In this document: piece after piece, positions 43,234-51,901 of the stretch
Layout of the letters: each line of letters starts with the position of its first letter
Position numbering within the stretch: position 1 is the stretch's first letter
Assembly (NCBI RefSeq): GCF_000013865.1
Contig: NC_007948.1
Coordinates: 4,154,001 to 4,218,000 of the forward strand
Reading direction: 5' to 3'
DNA: 64,000 nt
DNA from: Polaromonas sp. JS666
GTDB taxonomy: Bacteria; Pseudomonadota; Gammaproteobacteria; Burkholderiales; Burkholderiaceae_C
Position numbers and translations under genes: made by a program
Notes under the pieces: model-generated
Seen by the model: the letters and a program-made list of their open reading frames with translations, nothing else
The model's database searches: none
What the model was told of the DNA's origin: nothing

Positions 43234-44229
43234 ATGATCAACATATCGGGATCAAGTCCTGCATACGAGGGGATTTCTTCGTTTGCAGGCAAAAAGACGT
43301 GGATAACCGGACATCGCGGAATGCTTGGATCTGCCCTGGTTCGCAGCTTTGCCAAAGAGGATGCCAATATATTGCTGACCTCTCGCCAGGAACTTGACTT
43401 GTCCGACCAAAGCGCCGTCTTCAATTGGGTCGACGAAAACCGGCCTGAGTTGATTTTTCACGTGGGTGCAAAGGTAGGGGGTATCCACGCCAACTCCACG
43501 CTTCCTGCCGATTTTCTGTACAGCAATTTGATGATTCAATCAAATGTCATCAATGCAGCGCATCTTTTTGGGGCGAAGAAACTGGTGTTCGTGGCATCAA
43601 ATTGCACCTACCCAACAAAAACAGCACAGCCTATACCCGAAGAAGCGCTGATGACCGGCCCTCTCGACGAGAACATTCGCGCTTATGCCATCAGCAAAAT
43701 CGCGGGCATTGAGATGTGCCGAGCCTATCGCAAGCAGTATGGCTCCAACTTTATCTCCGTAATTCCTCCCAATTTGTATGGTCCTGGTGATAACTATCAC
43801 CCACAGCATAGCCACGTCGTTGCGGGCATTTTGCGCCGTACCCACGAGGCAAAGCTGGCCGGCAAATCAGAGTTTGTTGTTTGGGGTGACGGCACTCCGC
43901 GACGTGAATTGTTGCACGTGGACGACCTGGCTGATGCCATGAAGACCCTCATGGCTGCCCCCGTCACTCATGATCTGTACAACATTGGCTGCGGCCATGA
44001 CTTGTCAATTGCGGAGCTGGCGACGCTGATTGCCGAAGTAGTCGACTTCAAGGGAAGCATCGTCTACGACAAATCCAAGCCAAATGGCACGATGAGAAAA
44101 TTATTGGACAGCTCACGTATTCACTCTTTGGGCTGGCGTCCAAAAATAGATGAGAAGGCCGGCCTCAAGAGTGCCTACAGGGACTTCCTGACCCTTCTCG
44201 AAACACCGGAACTTGCCGGGCGGCTGTAA
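43234..44229 (+). CDS. fcl: GDP-L-fucose synthase
   Basis: A 331-residue extended SDR (WcaG/Fcl). The cofactor motif is WITGHRGMLGSALVRSF, followed by AAKVGGIHANS-like VGAKVGGIHAN, the catalytic region VASNCTYP and YAISKIAGIEMC, and PNLYGPGDNYHPQHSHVV. It epimerises and reduces GDP-4-keto-6-deoxy-D-mannose to GDP-L-fucose. I chose ATG 43234, preceded by GGTGA at a good distance; TTG or GTG starts at 43219/43222 are less likely. Its substrate-making partner gmd is 13.5 kb away, next to a competing rmd. Confidence 0.92.
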   Translation: MINISGSSPAYEGISSFAGKKTWITGHRGMLGSALVRSFAKEDANILLTSRQELDLSDQSAVFNWVDENRPELIFHVGAKVGGIHANSTLPADFLYSNLMIQSNVINAAHLFGAKKLVFVASNCTYPTKTAQPIPEEALMTGPLDENIRAYAISKIAGIEMCRAYRKQYGSNFISVIPPNLYGPGDNYHPQHSHVVAGILRRTHEAKLAGKSEFVVWGDGTPRRELLHVDDLADAMKTLMAAPVTHDLYNIGCGHDLSIAELATLIAEVVDFKGSIVYDKSKPNGTMRKLLDSSRIHSLGWRPKIDEKAGLKSAYRDFLTLLETPELAGRL

Positions 44230-44269
44230 TGTCCACGCTTGACGGCGGCGGGGCCGTACAAGGCAAATG

Positions 44270-44291
44270 AATTTCCGGTCAATTTCCGGTC
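44270..44291. repeat. Perfect 11-bp tandem duplication upstream of the large glycosyltransferase gene
   Basis: AATTTCCGGTC is repeated without a gap at 44270-44280 and 44281-44291, in the 146-base gap between fcl and the next gene. A TATAAATAAT stretch at about 44349-44358 just upstream of that gene could be a promoter -10 region. The repeat might be a regulator site or slippage. Confidence 0.6.
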
Positions 44292-44375
44292 GTATCACTG
44301 CAATGGGCTACTAACCTCCGCTTGAGATTAATAGCGCCTGTTCGTTTCTATAAATAATCATGGGAAAGTAATAGC

Positions 44376-46346
44376 ATGGCTGAGAGTTTCGTTCTGCCCG
44401 GGGGGCTGATTGGTCGCTTTGCCGTGGTCAAGTTGTGGCCAGCGATCAAGACGGCAGAGGACGAATGCATAGCCCGGTTAAAAATCGCGGCAACTGCTCT
44501 TGGCCTGGATTGTGTCGAAGTTCATGCCAATGGCTCACTCTTGAGTGACCCGGATACCGTGATAACCAAAAAAGATGTTGATTTTGTTTTGCATCTTCAT
44601 TACGACACGCCCAAATTCTATGATGCATTTTCATTTGTAGCCCTGTGGAACCCGACTCAGTTCTACCATGAGTGGGGCTATCAACGTACCTCGCGAAATT
44701 TGTTAACCCACGATGATTTCGTCAGTTGCAGTTCACCAGCAGCAGATGATCATGTAGGACGTATGGTGCGAAGTGCTGCAACACATCTTCCCGCACTATT
44801 TAACCTTTACCACTCCACGGCCGATATTGTCCATCCGCCCTCACTGGGTGACCACAAGCTCTTTTACGCGGGGATTAACTGGGAAGCCATTAGTGGTGGC
44901 AAATCCCGCCATCAGGACGTACTCAAGCGCCTCGACCAGGCCGGGCTCATTCGCATCTATGGCCCAACAATATTTCAGAACGTGAAAGTCTGGGATGGGT
45001 ACGCCAACTACGTGCGAGAGATTCCGTTTGACGGGGTTTCCATGCTCGACGAAATAGCAAAGGCAGGTATTGCTCTGGTCTTATCCTCGCAAGCACACAA
45101 AAATTCAGAGCTGATGTCAAATCGACTGTTCGAAAGTGTGGCAGCCGGGGCATTGGTTATTTGCGACGAAAACAACTTTGCCAGAAGATTCTTTGGCGAT
45201 TCCCTGCTCTATATTGACAGCCGCTGCTCCGTCGAGCAAATTTTTGAAGACATTCAAAAGCACCTGACTTGGGCAAAAGCGAATCCAGGTGAAGCGCTTT
45301 CCTTGATCAAAAAAGCGCAGGGGATTTTCAGGGAAAAATTCACGCTGAAGAAAAACCTGAGAGATCTTTATGCAGGCTTTCAAGACCGGAAAGCCAATTT
45401 ACTAAAGAGACAAGGACTGGACGGCCAGGCACCACACATCAAGGTTGGCCTCTACCTTCTTCTGCCGGTGTATTCAGAGAAAGTTTTGCACGCACACGTC
45501 GCCAGCGTCGTGGCTCAGGAATACAAAGAGTTTTCACCGGTTCTGGTTATCGACAAAGCCTTCTCGACGCAGAATCGATCTGATATTGCGCAAGTCCTTG
45601 AAAAGGCATCGGTACCAATTGAGTTAATTGCGGTCGACTTCTTTAACTACGGATCTGTGGCCGACATCCAATACCCCCGTAAACTTGGTGCGGTTATTGC
45701 TGATGTGCTGAAAAACGCCCAGCAAGTAGAGGCCATCGTAGTTGTTGCACCCAATGAAGAGATTTTCTCAAATCACCTTCAGGTTCTTGCCTGCAGTTTG
45801 ATACGCAACCCGGACGCAAACTGCGCGGCCACGGCTGCCATCATCAAACACGGAAACACCCCGGTGCACGGGATACATGAGCTATTGAACTTCGGCTTCC
45901 TCAATCCGGCTGCTCCACACGGCTATGCACGCTTTATTTTCCGGACTTCAGCGCTCCCTGCTGATCTGGGTATAGCCCTGCCTTATTTGGATAGAAAATC
46001 GCTGGCCGCCATGGTCGGTGAAAATGTTATCCATCAGGAAATTCCGGCAACACTGGTCATTGATGTAGGGCAAGAGTTCCCCAATGGCCCATGGGACGAA
46101 GGGCAGGAAAATGAGTTGATAGGAGACTTTGCTCCAAAGTCATTCACCATTTATAAAGGTTTCACCCGTGATTTGCCCTCGCTGGAACCTCGCATCGCAG
46201 CCCCTGCCCCGCCCCCTCCTTACCCAAGGCTCAGTTGGCGCTGGTTGTCCCACCAAGTCAGAGCGCTGCGCGCGGACGGTTTATTGGCGCGGTTCAGGGT
46301 TCTGAAAACCAGACTCGGGTTTGAACACGTTGACCATGCTGTTTAA
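44376..46346 (+). CDS. Large two-domain glycosyltransferase-like protein
   Basis: A 656-residue protein. The first half (about 1-335) looks like a GT-B enzyme: SNRLFESVAAGALVICDENN and then FFGDSLLYID correspond to the C-terminal nucleotide-sugar site of CgeB/GT1-like proteins. The second half (about 350-610) opens VGLYLLLPVYSEKVLHAHVA like a GT2 domain, but it lacks a classical DxD; VVVAPNEEIFSNHL stands where one would be expected. The last 40 residues are proline-rich and then basic. It lies just before wzm/wzt, so a role in the ABC-exported polysaccharide is likely. I do not recognise a named family for the whole protein. Confidence 0.75.
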   Translation: MAESFVLPGGLIGRFAVVKLWPAIKTAEDECIARLKIAATALGLDCVEVHANGSLLSDPDTVITKKDVDFVLHLHYDTPKFYDAFSFVALWNPTQFYHEWGYQRTSRNLLTHDDFVSCSSPAADDHVGRMVRSAATHLPALFNLYHSTADIVHPPSLGDHKLFYAGINWEAISGGKSRHQDVLKRLDQAGLIRIYGPTIFQNVKVWDGYANYVREIPFDGVSMLDEIAKAGIALVLSSQAHKNSELMSNRLFESVAAGALVICDENNFARRFFGDSLLYIDSRCSVEQIFEDIQKHLTWAKANPGEALSLIKKAQGIFREKFTLKKNLRDLYAGFQDRKANLLKRQGLDGQAPHIKVGLYLLLPVYSEKVLHAHVASVVAQEYKEFSPVLVIDKAFSTQNRSDIAQVLEKASVPIELIAVDFFNYGSVADIQYPRKLGAVIADVLKNAQQVEAIVVVAPNEEIFSNHLQVLACSLIRNPDANCAATAAIIKHGNTPVHGIHELLNFGFLNPAAPHGYARFIFRTSALPADLGIALPYLDRKSLAAMVGENVIHQEIPATLVIDVGQEFPNGPWDEGQENELIGDFAPKSFTIYKGFTRDLPSLEPRIAAPAPPPPYPRLSWRWLSHQVRALRADGLLARFRVLKTRLGFEHVDHAV

Positions 46347-46394
46347 ACAGAAACAACATGGCTAAACGCTTTAGCTAAAGCCATCCAGTCAAAT

Positions 46395-47225
46395 ATGAAT
46401 CCTCACGCCGCAAAACCAATCTCATTGGCCTCACTTGCTCGAAGCATGTGGAGCAACCGCCAGCTCATTTTGCAGATGACCAAGCGCGACGTGATAGGCC
46501 GCTACAAGGGCTCGGTCATGGGCGTGATGTGGTCGCTCTTCAATCCGCTATTTTTACTGCTCATATACACCTTTGTGTTCTCAGTGGTCTTCAAGGCCCG
46601 CTGGGGGACTGACCTTCATGAAAGCAAGTCTCAATTTGCCACTCTGTTGTTTGTTGGCATGATCGTGCACGGCTTGTTCGCGGAAACATTGAATCGTGCG
46701 CCAGGACTTATCCTGAGCAATGTCAGCTATGTGAAAAAGATCGTATTCCCGCTCGAGATTTTGCCCGTCGTGGCTGATGGTGCAGCATTATTTCACGCGA
46801 TCGTCAGCGTGTTGGTTCTTCTGATCGCTTTTGTACTGCTCAATGGTTATCTACAATGGACCACTGTATTTTTGCCTTTGATACTCCTTCCACTGCTGGT
46901 CCTGATTTTAGGTGCTGCGTGGGCGCTGGCCTCGCTAGGGGTCTACCTTCGGGACGTCGCGCAGCCCATAGGCCTGATCATGACAGTGCTGCTTTTCGCC
47001 TCCCCGGTGTTTTATCCAATTACAGCCCTGCCTGAACGCATCCGGCCCTGGCTGATGCTGAATCCGCTCACCTTTGTTATTGAACAAGCCCGCGCCGTCT
47101 TGATTTTTGGGCAATTGCCAGATTGGGTGGGGCTGGCAGCCTATAGCCTTGTTTCCGTATTTATTGCTTGGGTAGGTTATGCCTGGTTCCAGAAAACCCG
47201 CAAAGGTTTTGCCAATGTCCTCTGA
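46395..47225 (+). CDS. wzm: Polysaccharide ABC transporter permease Wzm
   Basis: A 276-residue ABC-2 permease with six helices. The N-terminal amphipathic segment and KRDVIGRYKGSVMGVMWSLF are the hallmarks of Wzm/KpsM/RfbA proteins, and ASPVFYPITALPERIRPWLM is the conserved loop in the second half. It exports a completed lipid-linked glycan together with Wzt, the next gene, which it overlaps by 11 bases. This is a different export route from the Wzx encoded at 35966-37459. Confidence 0.95.
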   Translation: MNPHAAKPISLASLARSMWSNRQLILQMTKRDVIGRYKGSVMGVMWSLFNPLFLLLIYTFVFSVVFKARWGTDLHESKSQFATLLFVGMIVHGLFAETLNRAPGLILSNVSYVKKIVFPLEILPVVADGAALFHAIVSVLVLLIAFVLLNGYLQWTTVFLPLILLPLLVLILGAAWALASLGVYLRDVAQPIGLIMTVLLFASPVFYPITALPERIRPWLMLNPLTFVIEQARAVLIFGQLPDWVGLAAYSLVSVFIAWVGYAWFQKTRKGFANVL

Positions 47226-48588
47226 CGATATTGCCATCACCGTTCAAGGCGTGTCCAAGCGCTATGAGCTTTACCACAAACCCAGTGACCAGCTTAAGCA
47301 GTTCCTGCTGCCGCGGCTTCAGCGTCTCACAGGGCAACCCCAGCACCATTACTTTCAGGAGTTTTGGGCACTGAAGGATGTTTCATTCGATATAAGAAGA
47401 GGTGAGGCCTTTGGCATCGTGGGCCGCAACGGTAGCGGTAAAAGCACGTTGCTCCAGATCATTACTGGGACTCTTTCGCCAACAACCGGAACCGTTTCCA
47501 CGAGGGGGCGGGTGGCAGCCTTGCTTGAGTTGGGCTCTGGCTTCGACCCTGAATTCACCGGGCGTGAAAATATCTACATGAACGGGGCGCTACTGGGTTT
47601 TGATCGCCAGCAAATCGACCAGAAATTTGATGCCATCGCCGCGTTCGCCGACATAGGCTTGCACCTGGATCAGCCCATTAAGTCCTACTCAAGCGGAATG
47701 GTGGTCCGCCTTGCCATTGCCGTGCAGACTCAGGTCGAGCCCGACATACTTATTGTTGATGAAGCACTCGCTGTCGGCGATGCCCTATTTCAAAAACGCT
47801 GCTATCGACAGATCGACAAATTGCTGGATAACGGGTGCACCCTGCTTTTTGTGTCTCATGATCAGGAAATAGTACGGACGCTCACGAGCAGGGCAGTCTT
47901 TTTGAATGCGGGACTCCCGGTCAAATATGGCGCCACAACCGACGTTTTATTTGCGTACCGGGAATTTCTTCAGCAACAGGAAGAGGCCGCCTTCCTTGAT
48001 CTCCAGGAAAGGTCCAAACAAGAGCTCTTGCCCCAACCCACCAAGAAATCTTATGGCAGGCGTGATGTTGAGATACTGGGTGTTGAAGTTCTTGCATCCG
48101 ATAAAACTCGACAAAGTGTGTTTTATGCGGGTGACACCATAACGATTGCTATCGAATGCGTTTGCAATACAGATATTGAAAACCTCAATATTGCCTTTCG
48201 CATACTGAACAAGGAAGGCGTCAAGGTCACCACATGGGGGACATTGAATGAAGACATGCCCAACTTCCCCACCCATCTTCAAAGTACTTTTTGGAATAAG
48301 CACTTTTTCAAGGGCGACACATTTAAAGTGAACTTTACCGGCAGTTGCAATCTCAGCGCAAATCTGTACGAGATACAAGCGACCGTGACACGAGAGCACG
48401 ACCAGTACTACGGCAATCAACAAGTGCTTCACTGGCTGGACGAAGCGAGCCACTTTACTGTGATCCTGAAAAACAAAGAATATGTTTTCGACGGAATTTG
48501 TGATTTAGGTTTAAGGTCAAGCGTGGAACTGGGAAGTAGCACTTCAACGGTTGAGCCACATCAACCCATAACGCCTTCTGCCTCCTGA
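47215..48588 (+). CDS. wzt: Polysaccharide ABC transporter ATPase Wzt with C-terminal glycan-binding domain
   Basis: A 457-residue protein. The N-terminal ATPase has Walker A GRNGSGKST, the Wzt-typical LLELGSGFDPEFTGRENIYM, signature YSSGMVVRLAIAV and Walker B ILIVDEALAVGD. From about residue 285 a beta-rich C-terminal domain follows (VEILGVEVLASD, FYAGDTITIAIEC), like Wzt_C, which in O8/O9a systems binds the modified chain end. Such a domain implies terminal modification of the glycan before export. The start ATG 47215 overlaps wzm; a frame start at 47179 is rejected. Confidence 0.95.
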   Translation: MSSDDIAITVQGVSKRYELYHKPSDQLKQFLLPRLQRLTGQPQHHYFQEFWALKDVSFDIRRGEAFGIVGRNGSGKSTLLQIITGTLSPTTGTVSTRGRVAALLELGSGFDPEFTGRENIYMNGALLGFDRQQIDQKFDAIAAFADIGLHLDQPIKSYSSGMVVRLAIAVQTQVEPDILIVDEALAVGDALFQKRCYRQIDKLLDNGCTLLFVSHDQEIVRTLTSRAVFLNAGLPVKYGATTDVLFAYREFLQQQEEAAFLDLQERSKQELLPQPTKKSYGRRDVEILGVEVLASDKTRQSVFYAGDTITIAIECVCNTDIENLNIAFRILNKEGVKVTTWGTLNEDMPNFPTHLQSTFWNKHFFKGDTFKVNFTGSCNLSANLYEIQATVTREHDQYYGNQQVLHWLDEASHFTVILKNKEYVFDGICDLGLRSSVELGSSTSTVEPHQPITPSAS

Positions 48589-48600
48589 TAGCTGATTTAT

Positions 48601-49584
48601 ATGAAAATTTTCATTGATTCACTACTTCAACGACTTAAACGAGCACTTCGTGGCCGGCGGGCTGATCTGCCTGCCTTGGTAGTTACAACTGAAGAACGCT
48701 CCAGGACAATTGAGTCTCTTTTGCATACCGTTGAAGAACGCACTAGGACGTTGGAATATGTCGCACGACAGTCCATGTTTACCGTGAATCATCAAATCGA
48801 TTTTCTTCAGAGGCTATATGTCGAGTCGATGCCTCGTCTGCTGAATTTAAATAATCGGCCCGCTTTTAATGCTGCTGGCATTCTCGAGTTAAAAACGGAC
48901 TACCCGATTGCTTTGAGCAGTAACGACCATATAAATCCTGACTCGACAACCGAAGGAGTGTCCCGGCCAACGCTCTTCGTCCAAAACTGCATTGACGTAT
49001 TGGGTAGCAATATCAAGAGCCTGGATCTTGGCACCGGGGCGGCCGGGCTGGTGTTTGAGTTTGCGATGAATGACGTGTTGGCTGTTGGCGTGGATGGATC
49101 AGATTTTTGCCGCACAAATCGGATCGGTTACTGGCCACTTCTGCCACACAACCTGTTTACCTGCGATATTACCAAGCCGTTCAGCTTTGTGTCGCGAGAT
49201 ACTCAAGCGGTGACTAACTTCGATGTCATCACGATGTGGGAGGTGCTGGAACACATTGCCGAGCAGGACCTTGCCGGTCTGCTCGTAAATATTGGGCGTC
49301 ATTTGAATGAGCGTGGCTATTTTATTGGGTCCATCTCGCTCTTGGAGTACGTGGACAGCACCGGTAGCCCATACCATGTGACGCTCAAACCACGGGACTG
49401 GTGGAAGGCGAAGTTTATTGAGAGCGGCCTCGTTATGCTCGAAACCCACCCCTTCAATGAAAAATTGTTCTGTCGGGGAAACGGCCCGCGCTTTCAGGAC
49501 TTCCATAACTACGCCCTAAATCCGAATGAGGGTTTCTTGTTCGTTGCGCAAAAGAGATCCGATAATGAACGGTTATCGGCTTGA
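48601..49584 (+). CDS. SAM-dependent methyltransferase with heptad-repeat N-terminus
   Basis: A 327-residue protein. The SAM domain has LDLGTGAAGLVFEFA, DVLAVGVDGSDF, and FDVITMWEVLEHI. The N-terminal 80 residues are helical and contain a 14-residue near-repeat (EERSRTIESLLHTV, then EERTRTLEYVARQS), suggesting a short coiled coil. It lies 12 bases after wzt, whose glycan-binding domain expects a capped chain end. A chain-terminating methylation is therefore a reasonable inference, in analogy to WbdD-type systems, although sequence similarity to WbdD is not evident. Confidence 0.85.
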   Translation: MKIFIDSLLQRLKRALRGRRADLPALVVTTEERSRTIESLLHTVEERTRTLEYVARQSMFTVNHQIDFLQRLYVESMPRLLNLNNRPAFNAAGILELKTDYPIALSSNDHINPDSTTEGVSRPTLFVQNCIDVLGSNIKSLDLGTGAAGLVFEFAMNDVLAVGVDGSDFCRTNRIGYWPLLPHNLFTCDITKPFSFVSRDTQAVTNFDVITMWEVLEHIAEQDLAGLLVNIGRHLNERGYFIGSISLLEYVDSTGSPYHVTLKPRDWWKAKFIESGLVMLETHPFNEKLFCRGNGPRFQDFHNYALNPNEGFLFVAQKRSDNERLSA

Positions 49585-50008
49585 GAAAAACGGCTTTACT
49601 CGAAAAATACACTGCCTTATGAACATAACCGCACGCTTTGTCTTGGTTGGCGTTGTTGGTGCCATAGTCGAGTTAACCCTATTCGCTGGACTCGTAAGGA
49701 TCAACGGCAAGGTTATGCTGAGCAATTTTATTGCGTTCCATTGTGCTTTTGCCATCTGTTTTTTTCTGCACTATTACTACACCCATCAAAAACCATATGT
49801 TGGAAAGTACAAGGTTGTCAGTGGTTTCTTCAAATATGCCGGGCTGATGTATGCGCAGCTTATTATTGGAACATTATTGCTTTGGCTATTAATCAATAAA
49901 TTGGGCTGGATGCCCGAGGTTGCAAAGGTCGTTCAAATAGGGATCGTGACGCCAGTTAGCTATGCGGTTCAAAAGCTCGCTATTTTTCGGGCGAGGAGTG
50001 AAATATGA
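49565..50008 (+). CDS. GtrA-like lipid-linked sugar flippase
   Basis: A 147-residue membrane protein with four helices (about 20-40, 47-65, 83-103, 115-135) and the GtrA pattern ARFVLVGVVGAIVELTLF, then HYYYTHQKPYVGKYKV. GtrA proteins are proposed to flip undecaprenyl-phosphate-linked sugars. I chose ATG 49565, which overlaps the methyltransferase stop; ATG 49619 is another option. It overlaps the next gene by four bases. A GtrB-like transferase two genes on and a large membrane protein after that complete a Gtr-type set. Confidence 0.88.
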   Translation: MNGYRLEKNGFTRKIHCLMNITARFVLVGVVGAIVELTLFAGLVRINGKVMLSNFIAFHCAFAICFFLHYYYTHQKPYVGKYKVVSGFFKYAGLMYAQLIIGTLLLWLLINKLGWMPEVAKVVQIGIVTPVSYAVQKLAIFRARSEI

Positions 50009-50904
50009 AAGTTCTTCTTACCGGCGCTACAGGCTTTCTCGGTACTCATCTTTTAGCTGATTTTCTAAACCGCAATTACAAAGTTCTCATGACTAAACGG
50101 GCAAGCACAGACTTGGGCCCACTTTTTCTGCGTTTTGGTAACTTGGAAGCGTGGGATACCGAGGAGTTGGAAAACATCTTCACTACGCACCCTGATGTTG
50201 AGGCGATAGTTCATGCTGCCACGGATTATGGCCGTGACAACTCAAGCCCGACAGCAGTCTTTTGGGCTAATGAAGCGTTCCCGATAAAATTGATTGAACT
50301 TGCAATCCGGCATAACATCGCGCTATTTATCAACATGGATACCTTCTTTAACTCCGATAAAGTGTCGTACGACTATCTCGGAGCCTACACATTATCCAAA
50401 CGCCACTTTCAAGAATGGGGGCAACATTGCGCCAACACAGGGCGAATCGGTTTTGCCAATCTGCGGCTATTTCATCTATATGGCCCGGGAGATGGTCGCC
50501 AAAAATTCGTTCCGGCCATGGTGGGACGTTGCCTGGCTGGTGAGGAAATTGACCTTACGGACGGTAAGCAGAAGCGCGACTTCATCCATATTGATGATGC
50601 TGTTGCAGCTGTGAGTACTGTTTTGGAGGCGGAGGCAGGACGAGGGGGAGGCTATCGGCATTACGATGTGGGAACCGGCACCTCTCTGCGCATTCGGGAC
50701 TTCATTGAAACGGTGAAAAGGCTTTGCTGCAGCAGCGCGAAGTTAAATTTTGGTGCGTTACCAAACAGGAAAGGTGAGTTTCAGAATGCCTGCGCCGAAA
50801 CTGAAGCGTTGCGTACCCTTGGGTGGATACCGCGGGTTGGCATCGAAGCGGGAATACGGACAGTGATCGAGGATATCGGTCAACGGGCAATAAAAACTAC
50901 ATAG
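50005..50904 (+). CDS. NAD(P)-dependent sugar synthase, CDP-abequose synthase (RfbJ)-like
   Basis: A 299-residue extended SDR. VLLTGATGFLGTHLLADF binds cofactor. The body resembles RfbJ of Salmonella as I remember it: IVHAATDYGRDNSS, FINMDTFFNSD, YTLSKRHFQEWG with the catalytic Tyr-Lys, and LRLFHLYGPGDGRQKFVP. RfbJ reduces CDP-3,6-dideoxy-4-ketohexose to CDP-abequose. Because rfbF, rfbG and rfbH follow in the same operon, this gene is a good candidate for the last step of a CDP-3,6-dideoxyhexose pathway; the C4 configuration (abequose, paratose) is not certain. It lies between GtrA- and GtrB-like genes. Confidence 0.85.
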   Translation: MKVLLTGATGFLGTHLLADFLNRNYKVLMTKRASTDLGPLFLRFGNLEAWDTEELENIFTTHPDVEAIVHAATDYGRDNSSPTAVFWANEAFPIKLIELAIRHNIALFINMDTFFNSDKVSYDYLGAYTLSKRHFQEWGQHCANTGRIGFANLRLFHLYGPGDGRQKFVPAMVGRCLAGEEIDLTDGKQKRDFIHIDDAVAAVSTVLEAEAGRGGGYRHYDVGTGTSLRIRDFIETVKRLCCSSAKLNFGALPNRKGEFQNACAETEALRTLGWIPRVGIEAGIRTVIEDIGQRAIKTT

Positions 50905-50917
50905 AAGTGGAATCGAA

Positions 50918-51901
50918 GTGACCCCAAAAAAACTAATCTCGCTCATTATTCCTGTCTTCAATGAAGAAGAGAATATCTTTCCCCTTTACAAGGCAGTGAC
51001 CCCTATCATCAACGAATGTGCAGACCGTTATGACTTTGAGCTGATCTTTACAGACAACCACAGCACCGACAGTACATTTGAAAAACTCACCGAACTTAGT
51101 CAGCATGATTCACGCGTACGTGTATTCCGTTTTTCTCGTAACTTTGGGTACCAAAAGTCCATCCTGACCGGCTACCTGAAAGCGCGTGGTGATGCGCTTA
51201 TCCAGCTTGATTGCGACTTGCAGGATCCGCCGGACCTCATTCTTGAGTTTCTGAAGCATTGGGAAGATGGTTGCGCCGTGGTATATGGAGTACGTCTAAG
51301 TCGCCGGGAAAATGCGGTTCTGCACTACTCGCGAAAACTATTTTATCGACTTGCCAATTATCTGAGTGAAGACGACCTGCCAGTAGATGTTGGCGATTTT
51401 AGGCTAATTGATAGAAAAGTAGTGGATGTGCTGCGTCAAACTGACGATATGCAACCTTATCTGCGCGGAATGATTGCAGCAATGGGATTCCAACAACGTG
51501 GGATTAATTACCACCGACGTGGCCGTGAGCGTGGCAAGAGTAATTTCCGACTCAAAGACTTGGTGGGGCTCGCGTTAGATGGAATTCTTAATCATTCAAT
51601 TATCCCGTTACGCCTGGCTACCTTCTTCGGGGCGGGAGTGTCCATCCTGACGGTTCTTGGTATTTTTGCTTACGGCATAGGTAAGTTAATATTTGGCTTT
51701 AATTGGCCGGCAGGGTTTACCACGCTAACTATTTTAGTGCTAGCCGGCATAAGTCTGAATGCATTATTTCTAGGCATTATTGGAGAATATCTCGGGCGAA
51801 TTTACCAGCAGGTAAAGAGAAAGCCTTTGGTCATTGTTGAAGCCGAGCTTGATGGCCATAGTGCCAGACATGATGGACTGGAAAAAATACATGCAAGGTA
51901 A
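50918..51901 (+). CDS. GtrB/ArnC-like polyprenyl-phosphate glycosyltransferase
   Basis: A 327-residue GT2 enzyme: SLIIPVFNEEENIFPLYKAV, FTDNHSTDST, ALIQLDCDLQDPPDLI with the DxD, RSRRENA-like LSRRENAVLHYSRKLFY, and RGRERGKSNFRLKDLVGLA. Two C-terminal membrane helices (about 230-255 and 263-290) follow. These features fit GtrB/DPM1/ArnC transferases that build undecaprenyl-phosphate sugars on the cytoplasmic face. The start is GTG at 50918, 13 bases after the RfbJ-like gene. The donor sugar may be the CDP-dideoxyhexose made by the neighbouring enzymes, an inference. Confidence 0.9.
   Translation: MTPKKLISLIIPVFNEEENIFPLYKAVTPIINECADRYDFELIFTDNHSTDSTFEKLTELSQHDSRVRVFRFSRNFGYQKSILTGYLKARGDALIQLDCDLQDPPDLILEFLKHWEDGCAVVYGVRLSRRENAVLHYSRKLFYRLANYLSEDDLPVDVGDFRLIDRKVVDVLRQTDDMQPYLRGMIAAMGFQQRGINYHRRGRERGKSNFRLKDLVGLALDGILNHSIIPLRLATFFGAGVSILTVLGIFAYGIGKLIFGFNWPAGFTTLTILVLAGISLNALFLGIIGEYLGRIYQQVKRKPLVIVEAELDGHSARHDGLEKIHAR

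Noticed and set aside
46359..46383. Short palindromic stretch before wzm as a terminator
   Set aside because: The stem is weak and broken, without a T-tract, and the genes on both sides look co-transcribed.
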